64,000 nt of DNA from Shimia thalassica (GTDB lineage Bacteria > Pseudomonadota > Alphaproteobacteria > Rhodobacterales > Rhodobacteraceae): positions 62,001 to 126,000 of the forward strand of contig NZ_CYTW01000003.1 of the NCBI RefSeq assembly GCF_001458215.1, read 5' to 3'. Within the stretch, counting starts at the first letter, position 1. Every line of letters starts with the position of its first letter. Shown here piece after piece: positions 53,892 to 62,935 of this stretch. A program made the position numbers and the translations under genes. The notes under the pieces were generated by a model. That model was not told the DNA's origin and did no database searches. It saw only the letters and a list, made by a program, of their open reading frames with translations.

Positions 53892-54080
53892 ATGGCAAAA
53901 ACCATCGTTGTAAAACAGATCGGTTCTCCGATCCGTCGCCCCGCTGACCAACGCGCAACACTCGTTGGCCTGGGCCTGAACAAGATGCACAAAACCCGTG
54001 AACTCGAAGATACACCTTCGATCCGCGGTATGGTTCGCAAGATCCCGCATCTGGTTGAGATCATCGAAGAGCGCGACTAA
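53892..54080 (+). CDS. rpmD: 50S ribosomal protein L30
   Basis: The 62-residue protein begins [20 protein letters not shown] and has the L30 motif [32 protein letters not shown]. It is the last gene of this block; a terminator follows, and the next ribosomal gene, rplO, lies 1.97 kb away. Confidence 0.97.
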   Translation: MAKTIVVKQIGSPIRRPADQRATLVGLGLNKMHKTRELEDTPSIRGMVRKIPHLVEIIEERD

Positions 54081-54104
54081 GCGATTTTCGAAGTTGAGAA
54101 TAGA

Positions 54105-54136
54105 AACGCCCTGCAGGAAACTGTGGGGCGTTTTTT
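54105..54136 (+). terminator. Terminator after rpmD
   Basis: AAACGCCC and GGGCGTTT arms with an inner CAG/CTG pairing are followed by TTTTT. It separates rpmD from rplO and thereby splits the ribosomal cluster into two transcription units. The following 400 bp (54137-54537) contain a 24-bp palindrome but no credible gene. Confidence 0.85.
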
Positions 54137-54366
54137 CTATTTGTCGCGGCGAATTCGATCCGTCAGCCATCTTGGGGCTGAAGGTTGTGGCAAGGTTTTC
54201 ATGTGGCAAGAGGCTTTGACGCAGAAAACCCGGGGGCACGGCAGTCTCGGAAAGTTACGGCATGTGTTTGAGTTGTTGAAAATGCAGACGCTGGTTGCCC
54301 TGCAACCGGCTGGAACAATCAAATAAATGAAAGACCTTAGCAGTCAATGAAGCGAATGGTCGAAAC

Positions 54367-54390
54367 TTGGGCAGTTTTAAAACTGCCCAA
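54367..54390. promoter_or_regulatory. Perfect 24-bp palindrome upstream of DUF1127 gene
   Basis: TTGGGCAGTTTT is followed without a spacer by its exact reverse complement AAAACTGCCCAA, 147 bp before the DUF1127 start. It looks like a dimer operator. Confidence 0.5.
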
Positions 54391-54537
54391 TCGTTATGCA
54401 ATAGGTGCATGACGGGCTTGTCAGAACGTCAGTTGTTGCAGTGCAGCATAATCACTATCTGAGCTTCATCGCTAAACATAGCAATGAACTGAAACGGGTT
54501 GACCCAGTCCCCGGACCACCTACCTGAGGACAACAAC

Positions 54538-54741
54538 ATGACTACTGCAACTACTACATTCTCCGGCTTTGGCTTCTTTGACCGCGTAAACGCCTTCTTT
54601 GCAAACATCCGCAAAACGGCTTCTGCTCGCGTTGCTTACAACCGCACCTATAAAGAACTGTCGCGTCTCACAAACCGTGAACTGGCCGACATCGGTCTGC
54701 GTCGTTGTGACATCGAACAAGCTTGCGCAGGAAAGCTGTAA
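54538..54741 (+). CDS. DUF1127 family small protein
   Basis: The 67-residue protein ends with the DUF1127 signature YNRTYKELSRLTNRELADIGLRRCDIEQA, a short basic-amphipathic helix pair shared by many small alphaproteobacterial proteins that affect RNA turnover and phosphate or carbon metabolism. The N terminus is variable and aromatic (TFSGFGFFDRVNAFF). The ATG at 54538 is preceded by CTGAGGAC. A terminator follows at 54781. It lies between rpmD and rplO. Confidence 0.88.
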   Translation: MTTATTTFSGFGFFDRVNAFFANIRKTASARVAYNRTYKELSRLTNRELADIGLRRCDIEQACAGKL

Positions 54742-54780
54742 GGCACCGACGACTATCGTCGTGGCAACAAAGCATCGATC

Positions 54781-54808
54781 AAACGCCCGGGACACCCTTG
54801 GGCGTTTT
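54781..54808 (+). terminator. Terminator after the DUF1127 gene
   Basis: AAACGCCC and GGGCGTTT arms enclose an 11-nt loop, followed by TTTTG. Confidence 0.75.
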
Positions 54809-54966
54809 GTTCGTAAATGAGCATATTACAAGTTCCTTTAACAACCTGTCAGAATGTAACAAGTTATGCACCGCTGGTAAGTCAGCCATGCGAATTCTGC
54901 ACTGGTTAAGTAAATCGACGAAGCGTATTGAGCCGTCGAAGGAACTCCAAAAGACTGGAAGAAACG

Positions 54967-55110
54967 ATGGCGTATCTCGCTCAAAAGCAAGGCAACACGT
55001 CTGTTGCGCTGAAACCTTTTGTCGCCTTGGCTGCGTTCTGGGCGTCTTTGGCCCATTCCAAGCCTGTACCACACTGGTGCGACTACCTCAGCGGTCGCGA
55101 CGATCGCTAA
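54967..55110 (+). CDS. Short 47-residue protein of unknown function
   Basis: The frame begins MAYLAQKQGNTSVALKPFVALAAFWASLAHSKPVPHWCDYLSGRDDR. It has a CTGGAAGAAACG purine-rich segment before the ATG and is followed at once by a hairpin (ACTCAT/ATGAGT, 55114-55129) and a terminator-like stem. The middle is mildly hydrophobic. No family is recognised. The gene-like setting supports expression, but short length makes it tentative. Confidence 0.5.
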   Translation: MAYLAQKQGNTSVALKPFVALAAFWASLAHSKPVPHWCDYLSGRDDR

Positions 55111-55134
55111 GCCACTCATTAAGATGAGTTTGCG

Positions 55135-55159
55135 CGCCTCGGTTTCTCCGGGGCGTTTT
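55135..55159 (+). terminator. Terminator after the 47-residue gene
   Basis: CGCCTCGG and CCGGGGCG arms (one G-T pair) with a TTTCT loop are followed by TTTT. Confidence 0.65.
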
Positions 55160-55164
55160 GCATT

Positions 55165-55800
55165 TCAGAGGGTCCAGTGACGCGCTGCGTTTGGTTTTCT
55201 GGACTTGTTTGCCTTTCCCCACCATTCGAACTTTTGCCCTAAACAGTCTTCCAAGACGTCTCGGGCCTCCTCGGATGCTATGTCGACCTCGACATATTTT
55301 GGATCGTTGTCGAACCAAGTGCGCAGGTTCGTGTAGTGGCTGGTGACCCACCTCTCCAAGTATTCGGCATCTTGCGCGAAAGGCGCGGGAAGACCCGGCG
55401 CGCCGGTATTGGCCAGCCGCGCCTGCATGTCGAGCCATCCAACGATACTTTTCGCGACCTTCGCGGGATCACGTCTCAACAACAGAAAGGTGCATTCCGG
55501 GTGATGGGCGCGGATAGACCGCAGCAGGGCGAGATCCGTTTGCGGCCAAAACGAATAGTGGTCTGAAACCATATCAACCTGCGTGATCACGTCGAATTCA
55601 GCGAGGCCCTGAAGAGGGTCCAGACCCCGAAAGTGGTCCCGATACATGCGATAGCCAACATAGGTTTCAAGCTGTTCCAAATTTGCAGGTCCGATTACAG
55701 GCGCAACGGCCCAGTGCGCGGACGGGACGCCGGACGTTTCCAGGGCTCTTTGCAATGTGGTGGTGCCGGACTTGGGAAGTCCGAGATTTATCATCTTCAT
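55165..55800 (-). CDS. Sulfotransferase-family protein
   Basis: The protein starts MKMINLGLPKSGTTTLQRAL, the 5'-phosphosulfate-binding loop of PAPS sulfotransferases, and has LLLRRDPAKVAKSIVGW near residue 110, matching the 3'-phosphate-binding motif. It is short (211 residues from 55800) with no signal peptide, so a cytoplasmic sulfotransferase is likely; the acceptor is unknown. Starts at 55794 or 55807 are possible. It lies on the opposite strand between rpmD and rplO. Confidence 0.82.
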   Translation of the reverse strand: MKMINLGLPKSGTTTLQRALETSGVPSAHWAVAPVIGPANLEQLETYVGYRMYRDHFRGLDPLQGLAEFDVITQVDMVSDHYSFWPQTDLALLRSIRAHHPECTFLLLRRDPAKVAKSIVGWLDMQARLANTGAPGLPAPFAQDAEYLERWVTSHYTNLRTWFDNDPKYVEVDIASEEARDVLEDCLGQKFEWWGKANKSRKPNAARHWTL

Positions 55801-56045
55801 CCAAAACATCCGAAACAATACGATACAGAAACGGGATCAAATGGGCGTGAAGGGCGCAATCAAAAACTGACGACCTTGCGCTTCAGCCGTGTCAAAACGT
55901 GCCGGGCGCCTAGAAGTCTTGCATCAGCGGGGCACGTCGTCTATATGCCCCCGGTGGCCTTTGGGGTCATAGAATCAAAAATCAAGAAAAGCCGTGTTTG
56001 GCCCCTTACGCTTCATGGGTCAGTTCCGGCAAAAGGAGAAGCGAC

Positions 56046-56507
56046 ATGAAACTTCATGAACTGCGCGATAACGAAGGCGCAACCAAAAAACGCATGCGTG
56101 TTGGCCGTGGTCCGGGTTCGGGCAAAGGTAAAACCGGTGGCCGTGGTATCAAGGGTCAAAAATCGCGTTCGGGTGTTGCGATCAAAGGTTATGAAGGCGG
56201 CCAGATGCCTTTGTACCAACGTCTGCCAAAGCGTGGCTTTAACAAACCAAACCGCAAGGCATACGCTGTTGTAAACTTGGGCCTGATCCAGAAATTCATC
56301 GACGAAGGCAAGCTGAACGCTTCCGAAGCCATCACCGAAGAAGCACTGGTTGCTTCCGGTCTGGTACGTCGCACACTTGACGGCATTCGTGTTCTTGCCA
56401 AAGGCGAAATCAGCGCCAAGGTTGAGCTCGATGTAACCGGCGCTTCGAAGTCTGCTATTGAAGCAGTCGAAAAAGCTGGCGGCTCGCTCAAGGTCAAATC
56501 CGCGTAA
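56046..56507 (+). CDS. rplO: 50S ribosomal protein L15
   Basis: The 153-residue protein begins [43 protein letters not shown] and contains [18 protein letters not shown], the L15 signature. The ATG at 56046 with AAAGGAGAAG upstream is preferred to 55998. It opens the second ribosomal transcription unit with secY and adk. Confidence 0.98.
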   Translation: MKLHELRDNEGATKKRMRVGRGPGSGKGKTGGRGIKGQKSRSGVAIKGYEGGQMPLYQRLPKRGFNKPNRKAYAVVNLGLIQKFIDEGKLNASEAITEEALVASGLVRRTLDGIRVLAKGEISAKVELDVTGASKSAIEAVEKAGGSLKVKSA

Positions 56508-56625
56508 GGCGGCATTTAACAGGTTGTGAGCGGCGCACGAGCCGCTTACATAACCTTTAGTTTTCCTAACGCCGCCAAACCGGAAAACGGTTCTGGCGGT
56601 GTTTTCATTCTACAGAGAGATCCTG

Positions 56626-57990
56626 ATGGTATCTGCAGCAGAGCAAATGGCGGCCAACACAAGCTGGGCCGCGCTTGGTAAAGCCACCGATCTTCGCAAC
56701 CGTATCCTGTTCACGCTGGGTCTGTTGATCGTCTATCGCATCGGCACCTTCATTCCGGTGCCCGGTATCGACGGCATCGCGCTTCGTGAATTCATGGAAG
56801 AGGCTGCGCAAGGTATCGGCGGCATTCTCACTATGTTCACCGGTGGTGCACTGGGGCGCATGGGCATTTTTGCTCTGGGCATCATGCCCTACATTTCGGC
56901 ATCGATCATCGTCCAGCTGCTGACCTCTATGGTTCCAGCGCTTGAGCAACTCAAGAAAGAGGGTGATGCAGGCCGGAAGAAGATCAACCAGTATACACGC
57001 TATGGCACCGTGGCTCTGGCGACGCTTCAGGCTTATGGTCTGGCTGTATCGCTGGAAGCTGGCGAACTGGTTACAGACCCCGGCATGTTCTTCCGTATCG
57101 CATGTATGATTACCCTCGTCGGCGGCACTATGTTCCTGATGTGGCTGGGTGAGCAGATCACCGCGCGCGGCATCGGCAACGGTATCTCGTTGATCATCTT
57201 TGTTGGTATTATCGCTGAAGTTCCCGCCGCTCTGGCTCAGTTCTTTGCTTCCGGCCGTTCGGGTGCGGTAAGCCCTGCAGTTATCCTTGGCGTGATTGTC
57301 ATGGTGATCGCGACGATTGCGTTCGTGGTCTTTATGGAGCGCGCCCTGCGCAAGATCCATATTCAGTACCCGCGTCGTCAGGTTGGCATGAAGGTTTATG
57401 ACGGTGGCTCTTCGCACTTGCCTGTCAAAGTGAACCCAGCCGGCGTTATCCCTGCGATCTTCGCGTCTTCCTTGCTATTGTTGCCGACCACGATCTCGAC
57501 CTTCTCGGGAAGCCAGACTGGCCCGATCATGTCAACTTTGTTGGCGTACTTCGGTCCGGGACAGCCACTGTATCTGTTGTTCTTCGTCGCAATGATCGTG
57601 TTCTTCGCTTACTTCTATACCTTCAACGTTTCGTTCAAACCGGACGAAGTTGCAGACAACCTCAAGAACCAGAATGGCTTTGTGCCCGGCATTCGCCCCG
57701 GCAAAAAGACATCCGAATATCTTGAGTATGTTGTGAACCGTATCCTGGTTCTGGGTGCAGCGTACCTTGCGGCAGTTTGTCTCTTGCCTGAAATCCTTCG
57801 TGGACAGTTCGCGATCCCCTTCTATTTTGGCGGCACCTCGGTTCTGATCGTTGTTTCGGTGACTATGGACACCATTCAACAAGTTCAAAGCCATCTGCTG
57901 GCCCATCAGTACGAAGGGCTGATCGAAAAGTCGCAGCTGTCGGGCAAAGGCCGCAGCAAGCGCAAGCGTAAAGGACCGATCCGCAAATGA
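56626..57990 (+). CDS. secY: Protein translocase subunit SecY
   Basis: The 454-residue protein has ten membrane helices and the SecY signatures [37 protein letters not shown] and [12 protein letters not shown], ending in a basic [13 protein letters not shown] tail. It forms the channel with SecE and SecG and docks SecA or the ribosome. An ATG at 56626 is chosen. Its stop overlaps the adk start. Confidence 0.98.
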   Translation: MVSAAEQMAANTSWAALGKATDLRNRILFTLGLLIVYRIGTFIPVPGIDGIALREFMEEAAQGIGGILTMFTGGALGRMGIFALGIMPYISASIIVQLLTSMVPALEQLKKEGDAGRKKINQYTRYGTVALATLQAYGLAVSLEAGELVTDPGMFFRIACMITLVGGTMFLMWLGEQITARGIGNGISLIIFVGIIAEVPAALAQFFASGRSGAVSPAVILGVIVMVIATIAFVVFMERALRKIHIQYPRRQVGMKVYDGGSSHLPVKVNPAGVIPAIFASSLLLLPTTISTFSGSQTGPIMSTLLAYFGPGQPLYLLFFVAMIVFFAYFYTFNVSFKPDEVADNLKNQNGFVPGIRPGKKTSEYLEYVVNRILVLGAAYLAAVCLLPEILRGQFAIPFYFGGTSVLIVVSVTMDTIQQVQSHLLAHQYEGLIEKSQLSGKGRSKRKRKGPIRK

Positions 57991-58565
57991 ACCTGATTCT
58001 TCTTGGACCACCCGGCGCGGGTAAAGGCACTCAGGCGCAATTCCTCGTGGAAGAGCGCGACATGATCCAACTCTCGACTGGCGATATGCTTCGCGAAGCC
58101 AAAGCCAGCGGCTCGGAGATGGGCAAGATTGTCGCCAAGGTCATGGACTCTGGTGGTCTTGTGACCGACGAGATCGTGATCGGCCTGATCCGCGAAAAGC
58201 TGGATGGTGACAAGAAGGGCGGTTTCATTTTTGACGGCTTCCCACGGACTTTGGCTCAGGCTGATGCCTTGGCTGATCTGCTGGCCGAAAAGGGCGAGAA
58301 GCTGGACGCGGTCATCGAGATGCAGGTTGACGACGAGACGCTGGTCAAGCGCATCGTCAATCGCGCTGCCGAAGCTGTCGCCGCCGGTAAAGAAGCCCGT
58401 GCGGACGATAACGAGGAAAGCGTGCGCTTCCGTCTGATGGAATACTACAAGAAGACCGCACCGCTGATTGGCTACTATCACGCCAAGGGCAACCTGTCGT
58501 CAGTGGACGGACTGGGTACGATCGACGCAGTTAAGTCGTCAATCGCTGCAGAGATTGATGCCTGA
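57987..58565 (+). CDS. adk: Adenylate kinase
   Basis: The 192-residue protein has the P-loop [13 protein letters not shown] (residue 5) and [16 protein letters not shown]. It is a short form with a compact lid: the region after [18 protein letters not shown] lacks the full zinc-lid insert. It interconverts ATP, ADP and AMP. The ATG overlaps the secY stop; a terminator follows. Confidence 0.96.
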   Translation: MNLILLGPPGAGKGTQAQFLVEERDMIQLSTGDMLREAKASGSEMGKIVAKVMDSGGLVTDEIVIGLIREKLDGDKKGGFIFDGFPRTLAQADALADLLAEKGEKLDAVIEMQVDDETLVKRIVNRAAEAVAAGKEARADDNEESVRFRLMEYYKKTAPLIGYYHAKGNLSSVDGLGTIDAVKSSIAAEIDA

Positions 58566-58601
58566 TCTGACTGTCGTCGTTTGACGCGTCACACCATTTT
58601 G

Positions 58602-58633
58602 AAGGGCCCTTCGGATTTCCGTCGGGCCTTTTC
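58602..58633 (+). terminator. Terminator after adk
   Basis: AAGGGCCC and GGGCCTT arms (one bulged G) enclose an 11-nt segment and are followed by a T-rich tail. This ends the rplO-secY-adk unit. Confidence 0.7.
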
Positions 58634-58809
58634 TCTTCTCTGGAAAGCGATGTGTGCACCGCTCAAATTGGCATTTGGCAACGGCAGGCGGCGAGCGCAT
58701 TTTCAAGGAAAATCGAACGGTTCGAATATGGCGGCCTCAAAAGACCTTGACGATGTGTGAATTTCCCAATACCCAGCACCATCTCTATAAGAGAATCATT
58801 TTTGCGGAC

Positions 58810-58906
58810 GGGGTCGCACCCCGAAAGTAAGATCACCTGATCAGCTGAGGCCCGGCGCAAATCGTCGGGCTTATGTTGTGAAAAAAGGTTCCGGCACTAC
58901 GGAACC
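58810..58906 (+). other. Structured leader before rpsM
   Basis: Three hairpins occur in series: GGGGT/ACCCC (58810-58822), GCCCG/CGGGC (58850-58870) and GGTTCCG/CGGAACC (58887-58906), the last ending 8 nt before the Shine-Dalgarno AAAGGAAG. The rest of the 362-bp gap after adk holds only the adk terminator. The arrangement suggests regulated translation or attenuation of the alpha operon. Confidence 0.5.
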
Positions 58907-58927
58907 GCAACGTAAAGGAAGTCACAC

Positions 58928-59296
58928 TTGGCACGTATCGCCGGCGTAAACATCCCGACCCACAAACGGGTCCCGATCGCCCTGACATATATCACCGGTA
59001 TTGGTAACACCTCTGCCGCTGCAATCTGCGAAGCCGTAGGCATCGACGCAACTCGCCGTGTAAACGAGCTGAGCGACGCCGAAGTTCTGGCTGTTCGCGA
59101 ACACATCGACGCAAACTTCACCGTTGAAGGTGATCTGCGTCGTGAAGTTCAAATGAACATCAAGCGTCTGATGGATCTGGGCTGCTACCGCGGTCTGCGC
59201 CACCGTCGCAACCTTCCCGTACGCGGTCAGCGTACACACACCAACGCTCGTACTCGCAAAGGCCCCGCAAAGGCTATTGCTGGTAAGAAGAAATAA
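58928..59296 (+). CDS. rpsM: 30S ribosomal protein S13
   Basis: The 122-residue protein begins [26 protein letters not shown] and has the S13 signature [24 protein letters not shown]. It starts with TTG at 58928, preceded by AAAGGAAG; no ATG is available at the conserved N terminus. It begins the rpsM-rpsK-rpoA-rplQ unit. Confidence 0.97.
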   Translation: MARIAGVNIPTHKRVPIALTYITGIGNTSAAAICEAVGIDATRRVNELSDAEVLAVREHIDANFTVEGDLRREVQMNIKRLMDLGCYRGLRHRRNLPVRGQRTHTNARTRKGPAKAIAGKKK

Positions 59297-59311
59297 GGGA
59301 GGGCTGCATCA

Positions 59312-59704
59312 ATGGCACGTGATACCCGTCGCGGAGGCAAAAAGAAGGTCTCCAAGAATATCGCATCGGGCGTAGCCCATGTGAACTCGTCGTTCAACAA
59401 CACCAAAATCCTGATCTCTGACGTACAAGGGAACGCGATTTCCTGGTCGTCAGCAGGCACAATGGGCTTCAAAGGATCGCGTAAGTCGACTCCTTATGCG
59501 GCTCAGATGGCTGCAGAAGATGCTGGCAAAAAAGCCCAGGATCACGGTGTTAAGACGCTGGAAGTTGAAGTTCAGGGCCCAGGTTCGGGTCGTGAATCGG
59601 CTCTGCGCGCTCTGGCTGCTATCGGTTTCAACATCACATCGATTCGTGACGTGACCCCGATCGCCCACAACGGCTGCCGCCCACCTAAGCGTCGTCGCGT
59701 ATAA
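59312..59704 (+). CDS. rpsK: 30S ribosomal protein S11
   Basis: The 130-residue protein begins [31 protein letters not shown] and has the S11 signature [48 protein letters not shown]. It lies near the mRNA exit site. Confidence 0.98.
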   Translation: MARDTRRGGKKKVSKNIASGVAHVNSSFNNTKILISDVQGNAISWSSAGTMGFKGSRKSTPYAAQMAAEDAGKKAQDHGVKTLEVEVQGPGSGRESALRALAAIGFNITSIRDVTPIAHNGCRPPKRRRV

Positions 59705-59816
59705 GTATATTTTTTCTCTGGGGCCGCGTGTTTTTCGCGGCCCCAGTTCGCCGTTTTGAAACCTCGGGCGTCTGATCCTTTTTGGACATGGGGATGAGAC
59801 AAGAATGGAGGGACGC

Positions 59817-60833
59817 ATGATCCACAAAAATTGGGCAGAACTTATCAAGCCGACCCAGCTTGACGTGAAGCCGGGCAATGACCCGACTCGTCAGGCCACT
59901 GTTGTGGCCGAACCGCTGGAGCGTGGCTTTGGTTTGACTCTTGGTAACGCGCTGCGTCGCGTTCTGATGTCGTCGCTGCAAGGCGCCGCGATCACAAGCG
60001 TACAGATTGACAACGTTCTGCACGAGTTTTCTTCGGTCGCAGGTGTACGTGAAGACGTCACCGATGTGATCCTGAACCTCAAAGGCGTTTCGCTGCGCAT
60101 GGAAGTCGAAGGCCCCAAGCGTCTTTCGATCCAGGCCAAAGGCCCTGGCGAAGTCACCGCTGGTGACATCTCGGACAGCGCTGGCATCGAAATCCTGAAC
60201 AAAGACCACGTGATCTGTCACCTCGACGATGGCGCGGACCTTTTCATGGAACTGACTGTCAACACCGGCAAAGGTTATGTTTCGGCTGACAAGAACAAGC
60301 CAGAAGATGCTCCTATCGGTCTGATCCCGATCGACGCGATCTATTCGCCGGTCAAAAAGGTTTCGTATGACGTTCAGCCGACCCGTGAAGGTCAGGTTCT
60401 GGACTATGACAAACTGACCATGAAGGTCGACACCGACGGTTCGATCACTCCTGACGATGCTGTCGCTTTCGCGGCGCGCATCCTGCAAGACCAGCTTTCG
60501 ATCTTCGTAAACTTCGAAGAGCCCGAGTCGGCTGGCCGTCAGGAAGAAGACGATGGTCTCGAGTTCAACCCGCTTCTGCTCAAGAAAGTGGACGAGCTGG
60601 AACTGTCTGTTCGTTCGGCAAACTGCCTCAAGAACGACAACATCGTTTACATTGGCGATCTGATCCAGAAAACCGAAGCCGAGATGCTCCGCACTCCGAA
60701 CTTCGGCCGCAAATCTTTGAACGAGATCAAAGAAGTGCTGTCGGGCATGGGGCTGCACCTTGGTATGGACGTCGAAGACTGGCCACCAGACAACATCGAA
60801 GATCTGGCGAAAAAGTTCGAAGACACGTTCTAA
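59817..60833 (+). CDS. rpoA: RNA polymerase subunit alpha
   Basis: The 338-residue protein has the alpha N-terminal domain ([34 protein letters not shown]) and the C-terminal domain ([25 protein letters not shown]) that contacts UP elements and activators such as FnrL. The ATG at 59817 is preceded by GGAGGG; an ATG at 59805 overlaps that sequence and is rejected. Confidence 0.98.
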   Translation: MIHKNWAELIKPTQLDVKPGNDPTRQATVVAEPLERGFGLTLGNALRRVLMSSLQGAAITSVQIDNVLHEFSSVAGVREDVTDVILNLKGVSLRMEVEGPKRLSIQAKGPGEVTAGDISDSAGIEILNKDHVICHLDDGADLFMELTVNTGKGYVSADKNKPEDAPIGLIPIDAIYSPVKKVSYDVQPTREGQVLDYDKLTMKVDTDGSITPDDAVAFAARILQDQLSIFVNFEEPESAGRQEEDDGLEFNPLLLKKVDELELSVRSANCLKNDNIVYIGDLIQKTEAEMLRTPNFGRKSLNEIKEVLSGMGLHLGMDVEDWPPDNIEDLAKKFEDTF

Positions 60834-60969
60834 GACTTTCGGGAGGGCCTTGGTCCTCCCGCGCAATGCCCGGACCTGCCGGGGAAAGCTGGGCACTTCC
60901 GCCCCAAGGAGAGGGACTGACACGCATCGGTCTCCAGACAAAGCAAAACACGCTATAAGGAATTGAAAT

Positions 60970-61392
60970 ATGCGTCACGCACGTGGTTACCGCCGCCTGA
61001 ACCGTACTCATGAGCACCGTAAAGCCCTGTTTTCGAACATGGCTGGTTCGCTGATCGAGCACGAGCAAATCAAAACAACCCTGCCGAAAGCCAAAGAACT
61101 TCGTCCAATCATCGAAAAGATGATCACCATGGCGAAAAAAGGCGATCTGCACTCGCGTCGTAACGCAGCATCGCGTCTGAAAGAAGACAAGTATGTTGCG
61201 AAACTGTTCGACGTTCTGGGACCTCGCTATGCCGATCGTCCGGGTGGTTATGTTCGCATCATGAAAGCCGGCTTCCGTTATGGCGACATGGCACCAATGG
61301 CGATCATCGAATTCGTTGATCGTGACGTTGACGCCAAAGGCGCTGCTGACAAAGCACGCGTTGCTGCAGAAGAAGTTGCTGCTGACGAATAA
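60970..61392 (+). CDS. rplQ: 50S ribosomal protein L17
   Basis: The 140-residue protein begins [46 protein letters not shown], the L17 signature, and has an Ala/Glu-rich C-terminal tail. It ends the ribosomal block; a strong terminator follows. Confidence 0.98.
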   Translation: MRHARGYRRLNRTHEHRKALFSNMAGSLIEHEQIKTTLPKAKELRPIIEKMITMAKKGDLHSRRNAASRLKEDKYVAKLFDVLGPRYADRPGGYVRIMKAGFRYGDMAPMAIIEFVDRDVDAKGAADKARVAAEEVAADE

Positions 61393-61422
61393 AACATCCA
61401 GAGTTTTCTCTGACTGTTATGA

Positions 61423-61450
61423 CCCCGCCTGTTTCTCAGGCGGGGTTTTT
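61423..61450 (+). terminator. Terminator of the rpsM-rplQ unit
   Basis: A perfect 9-bp stem, CCCCGCCTG / CAGGCGGGG, with a TTTCT loop runs into TTTTTT. Confidence 0.92.
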
Positions 61451-61550
61451 TCTTGCCGATTTGGGGACAGTGGCGCATGGCTTGTGGGTTGGCTGACTTG
61501 CAATCTTTGTCCGCCCCTCGCATATCCTTGAAGTAAGAACGAGGACCGAT

Positions 61551-62933
61551 ATGTACCGAGCTATTTTGACCGCCGCCGCCATTGGTATTGCCACCCTGAG
61601 CCATGCCGAAACCAAGGTTCCGCAATCACAAGCCGAGATTTCCTTGGGGTTTGCACCGCTCGTAAAGCAGGCGGCACCTGCCGTTGTGAATATCTATGCC
61701 AAAAGGGTTGTGAATGTACGTCAAAGCCCGTTTATGGGCGATCCGTTTTTCCAGAACTTGTTTCGTGACTTTGGTGAAACACGACCTCGCGTAGAAAACT
61801 CATTGGGGTCTGGTGTAATTCTGTCCGAAGACGGAATCGTTGTGTCGAACTACCATGTTGTCGGGCAATCAACCGATATCCGCGTTCACCTTAATGACCG
61901 TCGGGAATATTCGGCCGAAGTGCTGTTGGCGGATCAGGAATCGGACCTCGCGATCCTGCAGCTCAAAGATGCAAAAGACATGCCTCATCTTGAGTTGCGC
62001 AACAGTGATACGGTCGAAGTTGGCGAATTGGTTTTGGCAATCGGAAACCCGTTTGGGGTCGGCCAAACGGTGACAAGCGGCATTGTCTCCGGACTGGCCC
62101 GTTCGGGAACCGCGACCGGAAACGCCCGTGGATATTTCTTGCAAACCGATGCGCCAATCAATCCCGGAAACTCGGGCGGGGCATTGGTTGACATCAATGG
62201 CGACTTGATTGGGGTGAATACATCAATTTTGACACGGTCTGGTGGGTCAAACGGGATCGGTTTTGCCATTCCCTCCGCTCTTGTCGCGCAATTCGTAGAT
62301 CAGGCGCGTCAGGGTCATGAGGGATTTGCGCGGCCTTGGGCCGGTATGTTTGGCCAACCTATTGACGCGGACATGGCTGAAGGGTTGGGACTTGATCTGC
62401 CTGGGGGCATTGTGGTGTCGGAACTGCATGATGAAAGTCCTTTCAAGATGGCAGGCTTTGAGACCGGCGATGTCATTTTGAAAGTCGACGGTCAGCCGGT
62501 GAATACACCGGCTGAGATGATTTTCCGGATGTCCGTTGCGGGCATCGGCAAAGAGGCAAAAATACTGGCGTTGCGAGACGGTGACATGGTCGAAACGACC
62601 GTTTCCTTGATGGCTGCGCCGGAAGACCCCGCACGAGACACGGTGACCACAGGGCGGCGATCCGCAGTTCCCGAGTTGGTGTTGTCCAACATCAACCCTG
62701 CGGTGCTGGGTCAGTATGGTTTGCCGCTTAGCCTAACCGGTGTTGTTGTCGAAAATCCGGGTCAGGTTGGGACGCGTTTGGGATTGCGGGCCGGAGACGT
62801 CTTGAGAGAAGTTGATGGGCGGACCATCGAAACGGTCGCGGATGCCGAGCGAGCTTTGGAAAAAGCCAAGCGTAAGGTGACAATCGAAATTCAACGCGGC
62901 ACACAGCGTATCGTGTCCCGGTTCCGTCTTTAA
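61551..62933 (+). CDS. Deg-family periplasmic serine protease with PDZ domains
   Basis: The 460-residue protein has a signal peptide (MYRAILTAAAIGIATLSHA) and a trypsin-like domain with the triad His (VVSNYHVVG), Asp (ADQESDLAILQL) and Ser (INPGNSGGALVD). Two PDZ domains follow, one around VSELHDESPFKMAGFETGDVILKVDG and one around VVENPGQVGTRLGLRAGDVLREVDG. This is the DegP/DegQ/DegS layout for periplasmic quality control. A sigma-E gene is not adjacent. Confidence 0.94.
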   Translation: MYRAILTAAAIGIATLSHAETKVPQSQAEISLGFAPLVKQAAPAVVNIYAKRVVNVRQSPFMGDPFFQNLFRDFGETRPRVENSLGSGVILSEDGIVVSNYHVVGQSTDIRVHLNDRREYSAEVLLADQESDLAILQLKDAKDMPHLELRNSDTVEVGELVLAIGNPFGVGQTVTSGIVSGLARSGTATGNARGYFLQTDAPINPGNSGGALVDINGDLIGVNTSILTRSGGSNGIGFAIPSALVAQFVDQARQGHEGFARPWAGMFGQPIDADMAEGLGLDLPGGIVVSELHDESPFKMAGFETGDVILKVDGQPVNTPAEMIFRMSVAGIGKEAKILALRDGDMVETTVSLMAAPEDPARDTVTTGRRSAVPELVLSNINPAVLGQYGLPLSLTGVVVENPGQVGTRLGLRAGDVLREVDGRTIETVADAERALEKAKRKVTIEIQRGTQRIVSRFRL

Positions 62934-62935
62934 TC

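Noticed and set aside
54123..54326. 67-residue frame after rpmD
   Set aside because: It starts inside the rpmD terminator stem and has no ribosome site or recognisable sequence.
59685..60941. 418-residue frame antisense to rpoA
   Set aside because: Composition and overlap show it is a shadow of rpoA.
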